A stretch of DNA of 64,000 nucleotides from Pirellula sp. (GCA_013822735.1 PNKZ01000014.1:1-64000); one strand, 5' to 3'. Counted from the first letter of the stretch, positions 25,449 through 35,299 are shown. Numbers and translations are program-made. Notes: generated by a model not told the origin, from the sequence alone.

Positions 25449-27575
25449 ATGCGCCACTCACTTCTTCCGCTGTCGCTCGCCATTTCCGTCGCCCTTGGGC
25501 CGACGCTCGGTTTGCAAAAGTTACACGCCGCCGACGCGGCCAAGCCCGGGGCGTTGCCGCTGAAAAAGATCGTGCTCTTCAACTCGGGGGTCGGCTTCTT
25601 CGAACATGCCGGCGAGGTGACAGGCGACGCATCGGTCGATCTGCAATTTAATGTCGACGACATCAACGATCTGCTCAAAAGCTTGGTGCCGCAAGATCTC
25701 GGCGGCGGTCGAGCCTCCACAGTTACCTACGGCTCGATGGACCCAATCACGAAAACGCTAAAGACGTTCGCGATCGATCTGACGCAGAATCCGACCATAG
25801 CCGACCTGTTGGGCCAGGTGCGCGGCGAACTGGCCGAGCTCGACGCGGGCAAGGCAATGAAGGGAACGATCCTCGGGGTCGAGAAGCGCAAACATCGCGT
25901 GGAGAAAGAAATCATCGAAGAAGAGTACCTGAATTTGCTCACTGATGAAGGACTTGTAAGCGTTGCTCTGCCGAGCGTGCAACGGATTCGCTTACTGAAC
26001 CCTAAGCTCGATGCCGAACTGCGCCAGGCCCTGGCTCTGCTGGCGACCGGACGCTCGAACGATAAGAAGAACGTATCGCTTCGATTCCTCGGCGAAGGGA
26101 AACGCCCGGTACGCGTGAGCTATATCCAAGAATCGCCGGTCTGGAAGACGAGCTATCGGCTCGTGCTCGATGAAGAGAAGGCTCCGCTCCTGCAAGGCTG
26201 GGCCATCGTCGAAAACACCACGGAAGAAGACTGGAAAGAGGTCGACCTGACGCTCGTAAGCGGCCGGCCGATTTCATTTGTGATGAACCTCTATCAACCG
26301 CTCTATATTTCGCGACCGCTCGTCGAGCCGGAACTGTTCGCCTCGCTGCGTCCGCAAACCTACGGGCAGGACATGGCCGGGGCCGATCGCGACTTTGCCG
26401 AGGCGGGCAAGCAGGCGCGCGAGCGGCAGATAGATAGCTTGGCACGCAAAGCGACGGGAGCGGCGACTGTACCGATGTCGCCCATGGCGAAATCAGGCGC
26501 GGGCACGATCGACGTGGGAGCGGCGAGCACCTTTAATTCGTACGCAAACGGTCGTCGCGCGAACGAAAAATCTTTGTCGCTCGGCGACGGCGTGCAATCG
26601 GCGGCCGAGGCGTCGAACCTCGGCGAGTTGTTCCAATACGAGATCGAAACGCCCGTCGCGCTGCCGCGGCAGCAATCGGCAATGTTGCCGATCGTCGCCG
26701 AAACCGTGAAGGGAGAAAAGGTTTCGATCTACAACGCCGCCGTGCATCCGAAACATCCGCTCAACGGACTCCGGCTCACAAACTCGACAAAGCTGCATCT
26801 AATGCAGGGGCCGATCACTGTCTTCGACGCCGGCTCGTATGCCGGCGATGCGCAAATCGAAGACCTACCGCCGGGAACGGAACGGTTGATGAGCTACGCC
26901 GTCGATCTCGACACAGAAGTCGCCCAAGTGACGCACGGCAAGCCGAGCGAATTAGTGAGCATGAAGGTGCAGCGCGGCGTGCTGCAAATTTCCAACAAGC
27001 AGTCGCGCGAGCATATCTACACGATCAAGAACTCCGGCCGTAAAGAGAAGAGGGTCCTCATAGAGTACCCCCTCGATAATACCTGGAAGCTGACGGCCCC
27101 GGAGAAGCCGACGGAGAAAACGCGCGATCGGTATCGCTTTGACGTAGCCGCTCTGCCGGGGAAGCCGACGGAATTGAAGATCGCCGAGGAGCAATTGGTC
27201 TACACCGCCATTGCCATCACCGACATCGACGACGCTTCACTCGCCGTGTACTTGCGAGGCAAGAACATCAGCGACGAGGTTCGCAAGGCCATTGCCGACG
27301 TCCGGTCGCGCAACGCCGCGATTATCCAACTTCGCACGCAACACGCTCGGATCGAGCAGCAAATCAACATAATCAGCCAGGAGCAAACGCGCATCCGCCA
27401 GAACATGCAGCAACTCGACCGCAACTCGGAGCTATATCAACGCTATGTGAAGAAGTTCGGCGAGCAGGAAGATCTGGTCGAGAAACTGCGCGCCGAAGCG
27501 ATGACCATTCAGGAACAAATCGATACCGTCACGCGCGAGCTGTCAGACTTCGTCGGCGGCCTGAACGTTGTGTAA
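25449..27575 (+). CDS. Exported DUF4139-like protein
   Basis: The 708-residue protein has a Sec signal peptide (about 1-27, ending LHAA). A conserved start follows (LKKIVLFNSGVGFFEHAGEV), and a DUF4139-type beta-rich region (about 190-570; VWKTSYRLVLDEEKAPLLQGWAIV is its clearest part). The C-terminal 120 residues form a coiled coil (QHARIEQQINIISQEQ through LRAEAMTIQEQI). Its function is unknown. It stands alone, with no close partner on its strand. Confidence 0.75.
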   Translation: MRHSLLPLSLAISVALGPTLGLQKLHAADAAKPGALPLKKIVLFNSGVGFFEHAGEVTGDASVDLQFNVDDINDLLKSLVPQDLGGGRASTVTYGSMDPITKTLKTFAIDLTQNPTIADLLGQVRGELAELDAGKAMKGTILGVEKRKHRVEKEIIEEEYLNLLTDEGLVSVALPSVQRIRLLNPKLDAELRQALALLATGRSNDKKNVSLRFLGEGKRPVRVSYIQESPVWKTSYRLVLDEEKAPLLQGWAIVENTTEEDWKEVDLTLVSGRPISFVMNLYQPLYISRPLVEPELFASLRPQTYGQDMAGADRDFAEAGKQARERQIDSLARKATGAATVPMSPMAKSGAGTIDVGAASTFNSYANGRRANEKSLSLGDGVQSAAEASNLGELFQYEIETPVALPRQQSAMLPIVAETVKGEKVSIYNAAVHPKHPLNGLRLTNSTKLHLMQGPITVFDAGSYAGDAQIEDLPPGTERLMSYAVDLDTEVAQVTHGKPSELVSMKVQRGVLQISNKQSREHIYTIKNSGRKEKRVLIEYPLDNTWKLTAPEKPTEKTRDRYRFDVAALPGKPTELKIAEEQLVYTAIAITDIDDASLAVYLRGKNISDEVRKAIADVRSRNAAIIQLRTQHARIEQQINIISQEQTRIRQNMQQLDRNSELYQRYVKKFGEQEDLVEKLRAEAMTIQEQIDTVTRELSDFVGGLNVV

Positions 27576-27742
27576 AAGCAACGAGCCTACGCATGATCGA
27601 TTCCAATGCGGTTCCGCGATAAAATCAAATGCGTCACGTTATGAGGCCTGCCAATTGAGTCTGTGTGTCAACTAAGCGATGAGGTGCCGCATGGCGCAAA
27701 TCGGGGCTTATGTATCAACGTGATTTACCCGAATACGCTAAC

Positions 27743-27771
27743 TTGACTTTGCCTTTTTGGCCGATTCTACT
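27743..27771 (+). promoter_or_regulatory. Possible promoter of the small cytochrome gene
   Basis: TTGACT (27743-27748) and TCTACT (27766-27771) are 17 bp apart, about 120 bp upstream of the cytochrome gene, in a 317-bp gap where I see no other gene. The -10 match is weak. Confidence 0.3.
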
Positions 27772-27892
27772 AGCCAAAGGTTACGAGTTTGCCGTGGAGT
27801 TGCGGCAAAAAGCGTAGCTTTGATGGCCGGCAATCGCCGAGGGGTCGTTCGCCGGCCGACATCCTTAGACCAAACAATTGGGAGACTTGCGC

Positions 27893-28216
27893 ATGAAGAA
27901 GTTTGTGCTGACGCTGGTTTGCGGCGCTATGTCGCTGTGCCTGGCGCTCGACTCGGCCGACGCCCGTCCGACGTTCGTTAAGGCCTTCACCGAAACCTAT
28001 CCGAACGTCACCGCCGCGGCGACGGCGAAGTGCGGCATTTGCCATATGGGCACGGATAAGAAGATGCGCAACGACTACGGCAAGGCCGTCGGCGAAGCGA
28101 TCGGCGCCAAGGGCGAAAAGGACCTCGACAAGGTCAAGGCCGCGCTGAAGAAGGTCGCCGACGAACACAAGGAATGGGCTGAAAAGTTGTCGGCGGGCAA
28201 GCTCCCGGTCGAATAA
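27893..28216 (+). CDS. Small exported c-type cytochrome-like protein
   Basis: The 107-residue protein has a signal peptide (about 1-24, ending ADA) and one CxxCH heme site (CGICH, about residues 47-51). The Lys/Ala-rich helical C-terminus lacks the usual cytochrome c methionine context, so the second iron ligand is unclear. It may carry electrons in the periplasm, perhaps with the DUF1592 or heme/HEAT proteins nearby; this is inference. GGGAG lies 8 nt before the ATG. A strong terminator follows. Confidence 0.8.
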   Translation: MKKFVLTLVCGAMSLCLALDSADARPTFVKAFTETYPNVTAAATAKCGICHMGTDKKMRNDYGKAVGEAIGAKGEKDLDKVKAALKKVADEHKEWAEKLSAGKLPVE

Positions 28217-28238
28217 CTTCCGCTTGTGGAACAATCAG

Positions 28239-28277
28239 CCGGGGCGAATCCCAAGCGGGGTTCGCTCCGGTTTTTTT
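28239..28277 (+). terminator. Intrinsic terminator after the small cytochrome gene
   Basis: Arms at 28239-28252 and 28257-28270 form a 14-bp stem with G-U pairs, followed by seven T (28271-28277). Confidence 0.85.
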
Positions 28278-28297
28278 GTTGCGCTTTCGGGCTCGTA

Positions 28298-29209
28298 TTA
28301 TCTCGCGCGGCCGAGCACGATCACCATCGCGCCGGCCACCATTACGAGCGAGCCAAGCAAACGTCGGACGACGTGCGGCTCGCTAAAAATGCGATGGCCT
28401 AAAAACACGCTGACGACCGACGAAGTTTGAAACAGCGCGAGCGCTGCCGCGACCTGCACTTCGGCAAAGGCAACCAGCGTGCAGTATTGCATTAGGCCCG
28501 TCGCGGCGGCCAAAGCAAGATACAGTCGTGGCAATCGAGCCGCATTGCGAACCTCTTTCCGCCAAGCCGTGCGCACTTGCGGCAGGTGCCCGATGAGCAC
28601 GGCCGCCGCCAATCCCAACACGGCCCACCACGCAAAGGCCGTCCCCGGCGAGGCGTGCCCCAGCGCTCGCTTGAGAAACACCGCTTCCGTAGCGGAGAGC
28701 AGGAGCGCGGCCACGCGATAGCGTACTCCTCGCGAAAATCCCCACCGGCGCGATTCGCGCGCCGGCGCAGCTGCGCGCTCCGCCCGAGGGTCGCTCAAGC
28801 AATAGCTTCCGGCCACAATCAGTGCGATGCCCGCCAGCGCCGCGGCCGTCGGCACTTCCCCCAAGAGCACGATGCCGGGCAACAGACTAACCACCGCCTT
28901 ATAGGCATTGATCGGCCCCAGCACGGAAAGATCGGCCAATTGCATGGCTTGCACGAGCAGTGCGTTCGACGCGGCGGCAAGCACGGCGCAGAGCGCCATG
29001 TTCCACCAAAACGCTCCTTCGCTCGGCCAGGGCAACAGCACGACCAGCGGCAGGACGGCCACCGCCAACAACGCGTGCGTCGCCGCAATGACGAACGTCG
29101 GCGACGCCCCGCCGTGGGTCGCCAACTTCTGCAACACGTTCGACAACGGGTTGGCGACGATCCGAACGACGATGGAAAGCCAGGTGATCAAGGAACGACG
29201 GCAACGCAA
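28298..29209 (-). CDS. EamA/DMT-family membrane transporter
   Basis: The 303-residue protein is almost entirely hydrophobic, with about ten membrane helices in two similar halves. Motifs typical of EamA permeases are present (GPINAYKAVVSLLPGIVLLGEVPT; FQTSSVVSVFLGHRIFSEP). Members export amino acids, sugars or other metabolites; the substrate is unknown. It converges with the small cytochrome gene. Confidence 0.85.
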   Translation of the reverse strand: MRCRRSLITWLSIVVRIVANPLSNVLQKLATHGGASPTFVIAATHALLAVAVLPLVVLLPWPSEGAFWWNMALCAVLAAASNALLVQAMQLADLSVLGPINAYKAVVSLLPGIVLLGEVPTAAALAGIALIVAGSYCLSDPRAERAAAPARESRRWGFSRGVRYRVAALLLSATEAVFLKRALGHASPGTAFAWWAVLGLAAAVLIGHLPQVRTAWRKEVRNAARLPRLYLALAAATGLMQYCTLVAFAEVQVAAALALFQTSSVVSVFLGHRIFSEPHVVRRLLGSLVMVAGAMVIVLGRAR

Positions 29210-29420
29210 GATGCGACAATCGGCCGAGTGCGGTACGCCGCCAAATGCTAACAGAATCGGCCGTTTTACGTCATTTACCTCCTATCCTGATATGCATCAG
29301 CCTGTGCCGCGGCGGCCATGCGCAATTGTCCCGGGCAGGCCTATCGACTATGATAAGGGGGCTCTCTCCCGCCTCATTTCGCCCGATGGCCCCACCCGCC
29401 GTCGCCCGCCCATTCAGCCT

Positions 29421-31895
29421 ATGGTTGGTCCTGTGATCGCGATTGTTCGCGTACCGTCGTTTCGTAGCTGCCTGCTGGTGGTCGCGCTCGCCCCGGCATT
29501 CGCCTGGGGCATTCCGTCGACTTTCGCAGCCGCTGCCGCGCCGTCGCTCGGACCCATCCCGGCGTTCCTCCAGAAGCACTGCGTCAGTTGCCATGGCGAC
29601 GACCAGCCCAAGGCCGGGCTCGGCCTCGGCGGTATCCGTTCGCACTCGCAGATCCTCAAGCAGCGCAAGGTTTGGGAAAACCTAGCCGACATGGTCGAGG
29701 CGGAACTCATGCCGCCCGAAGACAAGCCGCAACCGGCCGCCGCCGAGCGCGAGGCGTTCCTCGCCGCCGTCCGCTCGATCTTCGACAACTACGATCGCAC
29801 GGCCAAGACCGACCCCGGCCGCGTGACCATGCGTCGGCTCAACAAGGCCGAGTACGACAATACGACCCGCGATCTCTTCTTCGGCACCGATTTCAACGCT
29901 TCGGAAAACTTCCCTTCCGACGACGTCGGCCACGGCTTCGACAACATCGGCGACGTCCTCACGATGTCTCCCGTCTTGATGGAGCGTTACCTCGCCGCCG
30001 CGGAGATGATCTCGCGCAAGGTCGTGCCGACCGAGCTCCCCAAGCCCACCGTTCGCACCACGTACGCCAAGCAAATGCGCCCCTCGCGCGAGGCTGGTCC
30101 GTTCAAAGACGGCTTTCGCATCTTGAGTAACCGTGAACAGCCGGGCGGTCGCGAAGGGGGACCGATTTGGCAAGACCTGCAAACCGGTCCGCACGACGAA
30201 TACAAGTTCGTGCTGCAAGCCTACGCCGAGCGCGAAAAGAATCAGCCCGTGCATCTCGCGGTCTACGTCGCCGGCGATGAAGTCGCGCAGCCGTCGCCGC
30301 AAAGCGAACTGGATAAGCTCAACGGCAACTCGCTGCGACAAGTCACGCCGTTGCGAATCATCAAGATCGTCGAAGTGAAGGCCCGCGACGCGAAGAAGGC
30401 CGAACGCATCGAAGTGACGATTCCGGCCGTCGCCGGAGTGCGCCGTGTCGGCATCGCTCTCGTCAAAACGCCGAAAGGCTCCCCGCCGGCCGCGGCCTAT
30501 ATCAAGTCGTTCAGCGTCGAAGGCCCCGCCGACGTTCGCCCGTTCGTCATGCGAAAGTTTCTCGAGCGCGATACCTCGAAGCCGCACGCCGAGCAAACGC
30601 GCGAAGTGCTGAGCCGGTTCGCCTCGCGCGCCTATCGCCGTCCGGCGACCCCGGAAGAAATCGCCCGGCTCACCACGCTCGTCGCCGATGTCGAAGCTTC
30701 CGGCCAGTCGTGGGAAACCGGCCTGCAGCTCGCAATCCAAGCCGTGCTGGCAAACCCCAAATTCCTCTTCCGCGCCGAGCTCGACGACCGCCCGACCGCT
30801 CCGGAAGCCCGCAGCATCGACGAATACCAACTCGCCTCGCGGCTCAGCTACTTCCTCTGGAGCAGCATGCCCGACGACGAACTCTTCGCGCTCGCCTGGA
30901 AGGGAGAGCTCACGAAGAATCTCGACGCCCAAGTGCGCCGCATGCTCAAAGATCCCAAGAGCTCCGCCTTGGTCGATCAGTTCGCCATGCAATGGCTGCA
31001 GCTCGGCCGGCTCACGTCGCACGCGCCCGATACGGCGACGTTTCCCGAATTCAAAGAGCCGCTCCGCCAAGCGATGTTCATGGAGACGAAGCTCTTCCTG
31101 AACGAAATCATCCACGAAGATCGTTCCATCATCGACATGCTCGATTCCGACTTCACCTACATGAACTCGTCGCTCGCCAAGCTCTACGGCGTGTACGACA
31201 CCATGGGCAACGGCTCCGGCCGCAAGAAGCTCCCCGGCGGCAAGTCGTTCCGCGGCGACGCCTTCTACGAACGCGTCACGCTCACCGACGGACTCCGCGG
31301 CGGCCTCCTCACGCAGGCCGGCATTCTCACGGTCACCAGCAACCCGACGCGCACCTCCCCCGTGAAGCGCGGCAAGTGGGTCCTCGAGCAAATCCTCGGC
31401 GAGCCCCCTCCACCGCCGCCGCCGAACGTGCCGGAGCTCGAACAACAAAAAGACAAGCTCACCGGCTCGCTCCGCCAGCGCATGGAGCAGCATCGCGCCA
31501 ATCCGGCCTGCGCCAACTGCCACGCCAAGATGGACCAGCTCGGCTTCGCCTTCGAGAATTTCAACGCCATCGGCGCCTACCGAGAGAAAGACGGCAACGA
31601 CAAGATCGACCCCTCCGGCGTACTCGACGGCGACAAGAAATTCCAAGGTCCGGCGCAGCTTCGCAAGGTTTTGCTCGAGCGCAAGGAAGATTTCGCCCGC
31701 TGCCTCACCGAAAAACTGATGATCTACGCCCTCGGGCGCGGATTAGAATACTATGACGACCGCGCGATAACGCGCATCGTCGCCGAATTGCCGAAGCACG
31801 ATTACAAGTTCTCGACGCTCTGTTTGGAAATCGTCCGCAGCGAACCGTTCCGCATGCGTCGCGGCTCGGAAGAGCTCGCCTCGGGCGAAGAGTAA
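29421..31895 (+). CDS. DUF1592-family exported multidomain cytochrome (PSD type)
   Basis: The 824-residue protein has a signal peptide (about 1-38), then a cytochrome c site CVSCH (about 54-58). DUF1587 (TMRRLNKAEYDNTTRDL), DUF1595 (RAYRRPATPEEIARL), DUF1592 (LSYFLWSSMPDDELFALA), DUF1588 (VTSNPTRTSPVKRGKWVL, with a second CANCH near 697) and a C-terminal DUF1585 follow. This is the usual planctomycete order. Such proteins are probably periplasmic redox enzymes, with unknown substrate. The start is uncertain; ATG 29421 opens the signal peptide, and a GTG 12 nt later is possible. The next gene, a DUF1552 protein, is its standard partner. Confidence 0.88.
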   Translation: MVGPVIAIVRVPSFRSCLLVVALAPAFAWGIPSTFAAAAAPSLGPIPAFLQKHCVSCHGDDQPKAGLGLGGIRSHSQILKQRKVWENLADMVEAELMPPEDKPQPAAAEREAFLAAVRSIFDNYDRTAKTDPGRVTMRRLNKAEYDNTTRDLFFGTDFNASENFPSDDVGHGFDNIGDVLTMSPVLMERYLAAAEMISRKVVPTELPKPTVRTTYAKQMRPSREAGPFKDGFRILSNREQPGGREGGPIWQDLQTGPHDEYKFVLQAYAEREKNQPVHLAVYVAGDEVAQPSPQSELDKLNGNSLRQVTPLRIIKIVEVKARDAKKAERIEVTIPAVAGVRRVGIALVKTPKGSPPAAAYIKSFSVEGPADVRPFVMRKFLERDTSKPHAEQTREVLSRFASRAYRRPATPEEIARLTTLVADVEASGQSWETGLQLAIQAVLANPKFLFRAELDDRPTAPEARSIDEYQLASRLSYFLWSSMPDDELFALAWKGELTKNLDAQVRRMLKDPKSSALVDQFAMQWLQLGRLTSHAPDTATFPEFKEPLRQAMFMETKLFLNEIIHEDRSIIDMLDSDFTYMNSSLAKLYGVYDTMGNGSGRKKLPGGKSFRGDAFYERVTLTDGLRGGLLTQAGILTVTSNPTRTSPVKRGKWVLEQILGEPPPPPPPNVPELEQQKDKLTGSLRQRMEQHRANPACANCHAKMDQLGFAFENFNAIGAYREKDGNDKIDPSGVLDGDKKFQGPAQLRKVLLERKEDFARCLTEKLMIYALGRGLEYYDDRAITRIVAELPKHDYKFSTLCLEIVRSEPFRMRRGSEELASGEE

Positions 31896-31907
31896 CATTG
31901 CCTGTAG

Positions 31908-31929
31908 GGAACGCCCTCCGTGGCGTTCC
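31908..31929. repeat. REP-like hairpin, copy 3
   Basis: Arms GGAACGCC (31908-31915) and GGCGTTCC (31922-31929) lie between the DUF1592 and DUF1552 genes, where the hairpin could tune downstream expression. Confidence 0.65.
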
Positions 31930-31967
31930 GTTATCGTCTGCCTGCCGCACATCAGGAGGAGCCAGCC

Positions 31968-33314
31968 ATGTCCAATCGCCTCTCTCGTCGAACGCTGCTT
32001 CGCGGCCTCGGCGCCGCCGTCGCCTTGCCTTGGCTCGAAGCCATGGGCCCGACGGCCTCTTGGGCCGCCACGGTCGATGCCAAGCCCGGCGTGCGCACGG
32101 CTCCCAACCGGCTGGCGTTCCTCTATGTGCCCAACGGCGTGAACATCGACAATTGGACGCCTGAAAAAGAAGGCTCCGACTACACGCTGACCAAGTGCCT
32201 CGAACCGCTCGCCGCCTATCGCAACGATTTCAACGTTCTCACCGGGCTCACGGCCGACAAGGCCCGTAGCCACGGCGACGGCGGCGGCGACCACGCTCGC
32301 GCGCTCGCAGCCTTTCTCACCGGCGCGCAGCCGCGCAAGACCGACGGCACCGACATCCGTACCGGCATCTCCGTCGACCAAATCGCCGCGGCCGGCATCG
32401 GCGATCAAACGCGCCTGCCGTCGCTCGAAATCGGCATCGAGCCCGGCAACATGGCCGGCAACTGCGACTCGGGCTACAGCTGCGTCTACTCCTCGACGAT
32501 GAGTTGGCGCTCGGCCACCACGCCGGTACCGAAAGAAACCAAGCCGGAGCTCGTCTTCGAACGGCTCTTCAAGACCGATCCCGCCGCCGAACGCGATCAG
32601 GCTCGCAAGCGCCGCATCAGCGTGCTCGACACGGTGCTGGAAGACGCCAAAGACCTGCAACGCAAGCTCGGCGGCCACGACCTGCAAAAGCTCGACGAAT
32701 ACTTTACCAGCGTCCGCGACGTCGAACTCCGCATCCAACGCGCCGCCACCCTGCCCGAGATCAAAGCTCCCGACTATCCGGTGCAAACCGGCATCGAGAA
32801 CGAGCGCGAAGAACGCATTCGCCTCATGTGCGACCTCATGGCGCTCGCCTTCCAGACCGACGCCACTCGGGTCTGCACGTTCGTGCTCGCCAACGAAGGG
32901 AGCAACTTCCCGCACAAGCAAGTCGGCGTGAACGAAGGGCATCACGAACTTTCGCACCACGGCAACGACGAAGCGAAGAAGGAGAAGATTCGCCGCATCG
33001 ATCGCTTCCACACGTCGCAGCTCGCCTACTTGCTCGGCCGGCTCAAGAGCGTGAAAGAAGGAGACGGCACGTTGCTCGACAACATGCTCCTGGCCTACGG
33101 CAGCGGCAACTCCGACGGCAACCGCCACAGCCACAACAACCTGCCGATCATCCTCGCCGGCCGGGGCGGCAACACCGTCAAGACGGGCCGGCACATCCGC
33201 TACCCGGACGAAACGCCGCTGAATAATCTCTGGATGGCCATGCTCGAACGCTCCGACGTCCGCACCGCGCCGTTCGGCGACGCAACCGGCGCCCTCACCG
33301 GCCTCGACGCGTAG
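31968..33314 (+). CDS. DUF1552-family Tat-exported protein
   Basis: The 448-residue protein has a twin-arginine signal (SRRTLLRGLGAAVALPWLEA, about 5-24). DUF1552 fills the rest (NRLAFLYVPNGVN, GHHELSHHGND, LLAYGSGNSDGNRHSHNNLP). His and Asp clusters suggest metal binding, and the fold is probably related to sulfatase-like hydrolases; the function is unproven. AGGAGGAG lies 6 nt before the ATG. It is paired with the DUF1592 gene 72 bp upstream, as in many planctomycetes. Confidence 0.9.
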   Translation: MSNRLSRRTLLRGLGAAVALPWLEAMGPTASWAATVDAKPGVRTAPNRLAFLYVPNGVNIDNWTPEKEGSDYTLTKCLEPLAAYRNDFNVLTGLTADKARSHGDGGGDHARALAAFLTGAQPRKTDGTDIRTGISVDQIAAAGIGDQTRLPSLEIGIEPGNMAGNCDSGYSCVYSSTMSWRSATTPVPKETKPELVFERLFKTDPAAERDQARKRRISVLDTVLEDAKDLQRKLGGHDLQKLDEYFTSVRDVELRIQRAATLPEIKAPDYPVQTGIENEREERIRLMCDLMALAFQTDATRVCTFVLANEGSNFPHKQVGVNEGHHELSHHGNDEAKKEKIRRIDRFHTSQLAYLLGRLKSVKEGDGTLLDNMLLAYGSGNSDGNRHSHNNLPIILAGRGGNTVKTGRHIRYPDETPLNNLWMAMLERSDVRTAPFGDATGALTGLDA

Positions 33315-33322
33315 AAGTTTGT

Positions 33323-33401
33323 GGCGAGCGTCGAGCCGTAAGGCCGACGTGTCTGAGAATAGCAACCACACGTCGGCCTTACGGCTCGACGCTCGCCTTT
33401 T
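33323..33401 (+). terminator. Perfect 30-bp hairpin with T-run
   Basis: Arms at 33323-33352 and 33368-33397 are perfectly complementary over 30 bp, with a 15-nt loop and then TTTT. It begins 8 nt after the DUF1552 stop codon, so it should terminate the DUF1592/DUF1552 transcript. Its length and perfection also suggest a dispersed repeat. Confidence 0.85.
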
Positions 33402-33414
33402 ATCTCGTCCGAGT

Positions 33415-33583
33415 CGCAGGGCAGATGAGGGTCGCGCGGCAGTACGCTGGGTCATGGTGATCGAACGATGCGGCGTGAGTTTCCGAACTACAAACTCGCC
33501 GTCTTGTTGTCCGCGCAGCCAAGCGTTATGCGGCGCGGCCCTCATCCGGCCTTCGGCCACCTTCTCCCAGTGGGAGAAGGGTT
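33415..33583. repeat. ~194-bp imperfect palindrome, copy A (left end truncated)
   Basis: Begins inside the left arm (GGGCAGATGAGGGTCGCG) and runs to the right end CTTCTCCCAGTGGGAGAAGGG. It lacks the first ~25 bp seen in copies B-D. No coding content. Confidence 0.85.
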
Positions 33584-33590
33584 ACCGAAA

Positions 33591-33783
33591 CTCCTCTCCC
33601 ACTGGGAGAGGATGCCCGCAGGGCAGGTGAGGGTGACGCGGCAGTACGCTGGGTCATGGTGATGGGACGATGCGGCGGAAGTTCCGGTCCGCCCATTCAT
33701 GGTCGATTGGTCCGCGCAGCCAAGCGTCATGCGGCGCGGCCATCATCCGGCCTTCGGCCACCTTCTCCCAGTGGGAGAAGGGT
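33591..33783. repeat. ~194-bp imperfect palindrome, copy B
   Basis: Full unit. The left arm starts CTCCTCTCCCACTGGGAGAGG and continues through GGGCAGGTGAGGGT. The right arm is its imperfect reverse (CATCCGGCCTTCGGCCACC, then TTCTCCCAGTGGGAGAAGG). Arm similarity extends inward to GGCAGTACGCTGGGT and AGCCAAGCGTCATGCGGCG. Confidence 0.9.
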
Positions 33784-33791
33784 GACCAAAA

Positions 33792-33986
33792 CTCCTCTCC
33801 CACTGGGAGAGGATGCCCGCAGGGCAGGTGAGGGTCGCGCGGCAGTACGCTGGGTCATGGTGTTCGCACGCTGCGGCGTGAGTTTCCGATCTACAAACTC
33901 GCCGTCTTGTGGTCCGCGCAGCCAAGCGTTATGCGGCGCGCCCCTCATCCGGCCTTCGGCCACCTTCTCCCAGTGGGAGAAGGGTG
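33792..33986. repeat. ~194-bp imperfect palindrome, copy C
   Basis: Full unit directly after copy B (8-bp gap) in the same orientation, so A, B and C form a short tandem array between the DUF1552 and DUF1559-like genes. Confidence 0.9.
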
Positions 33987-34090
33987 ACGGAGCTCTTCTC
34001 CGGCGTTGAACTCCCGTGACAATTTTCTTGACATCCGCGCACGCTCGGCGATTTTGAAGTGCGGGGCAAGGCACGACGGAGGTTCTTCAC

Positions 34091-35284
34091 GTGACTTTGC
34101 CCCATTTTCTTGCGCTCGCGCCGGCCGTCTTTTCGCGACGGAATCGCAACCAACTATCGCGCACGCATCGCTCCGGCTTCTCGCGGCTCGATGGGATGAT
34201 TCTCGCCGCGATTCTCGTCGCCGCGGCGTTCTTCCTGTTGCAGTTCCTGCCGCTCACGCAGCAGGCGACCGGCGGCTACCAAAACATGTGTCGTTACAAT
34301 CTCTCCAACATGGCCAAGGCGCTATTCTCCTACGGGAACCGTAACGGCGGAAAGCTGCCCGGCTATATCAACGCCTTGAACCGCAAAGACGGTTCGCTCT
34401 ACATCGATCCGGACACCGGCAAAGCGACGCCCGTGAGTTGGGCCGTCATGGTTCTGAGCGATATCGACCGGCAAACGACTTTCGAACAATGGCAGAAGGT
34501 GCCGGGCGATACAAACGCCAAGCCGACGACATCCGACGAGCCGAAACAAAGCAACTTCCTCGTTTCGACGAAACTCTACGTCGATTTGTTTATTTGCCCG
34601 AGTGATCCGGCGCCGCAGAAGATCGGCACGCCGATCAGCTATGTCGTCGGTACAGGCCTACCCGACGCGCCGCTTTCCGCGACCGCGCCGGATACGAAAG
34701 ATGCCGACGGCAATGTCGTACGCGGCATTCCGCGCGATTGGCAATCGAGCGGAATGTTCTTCGACAACTACACGAGCGACCCGCGCGTGACGCTCGATGC
34801 GAAGCGTCGGCCTCGGGACGTCGTCATGCGGATGGAACTTTGCACGCGCCCGAAGGATAAGACGATTCTGCTCACGGAAAACGTCGACGCCGGCGACTAT
34901 ACGCTCGACGCGAATCGCGACGCGGCCGACGATTGGCGCAGGGCCGAGATCGCGCTCGGTGCGACTTGGTCGGCCGACATCGTCGAGCCGGACGGCAAGA
35001 CGTTGCGGAAGCGCCCGCAGCCCCCTGCCCTACACCCGAACGAGCGCGTGGGCCAAGGCAGCGGCTCCGAAATGGCGTTCGCGCGGCCGTCGGGGCGGCA
35101 TCCGGGCGGGTTCAACGTCGCCTACGTCGGCCAGAACGTGCAGTTCGTCCGCGACACGATCGACTACTACGTCTGGGCCAAGCTGATGACGTCGAGCGAC
35201 ACGGACTTAATGCTCCCCGGCACCCGCACGCCGATCGCCGGACTCGGTAGCGTGCAGCTCACCGATGAGCTGATCAATCCGTAA
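34091..35284 (+). CDS. DUF1559-like protein with membrane anchor
   Basis: The 397-residue protein has one membrane helix (about 36-52) preceded by a basic stretch. A globular part then resembles DUF1559 proteins (CRYNLSNMAKALFSYGNRNGGKLPG; FNVAYVGQNVQFV near the end), but a canonical prepilin cleavage motif is missing. DUF1559 proteins are pilin-like and very numerous in planctomycetes; the role is unknown. The start is GTG at 34091 with GGAGG 8 nt upstream. It is flanked by copies of the ~194-bp repeat. Confidence 0.8.
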   Translation: MTLPHFLALAPAVFSRRNRNQLSRTHRSGFSRLDGMILAAILVAAAFFLLQFLPLTQQATGGYQNMCRYNLSNMAKALFSYGNRNGGKLPGYINALNRKDGSLYIDPDTGKATPVSWAVMVLSDIDRQTTFEQWQKVPGDTNAKPTTSDEPKQSNFLVSTKLYVDLFICPSDPAPQKIGTPISYVVGTGLPDAPLSATAPDTKDADGNVVRGIPRDWQSSGMFFDNYTSDPRVTLDAKRRPRDVVMRMELCTRPKDKTILLTENVDAGDYTLDANRDAADDWRRAEIALGATWSADIVEPDGKTLRKRPQPPALHPNERVGQGSGSEMAFARPSGRHPGGFNVAYVGQNVQFVRDTIDYYVWAKLMTSSDTDLMLPGTRTPIAGLGSVQLTDELINP

Positions 35285-35299
35285 ACGCGTCGATCAAAA

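Noticed and set aside
31743-33560. Long minus-strand frame, 605 codons
   Set aside because: It lies opposite the DUF1552 gene and extends into the hairpin and repeat region; the start falls inside the ~194-bp repeat.
33415-33986. CRISPR array
   Set aside because: The repeat unit is ~194 bp with long inverted arms and gaps of 8 bp or less. There are no short repeats with equal unique spacers and no cas genes.
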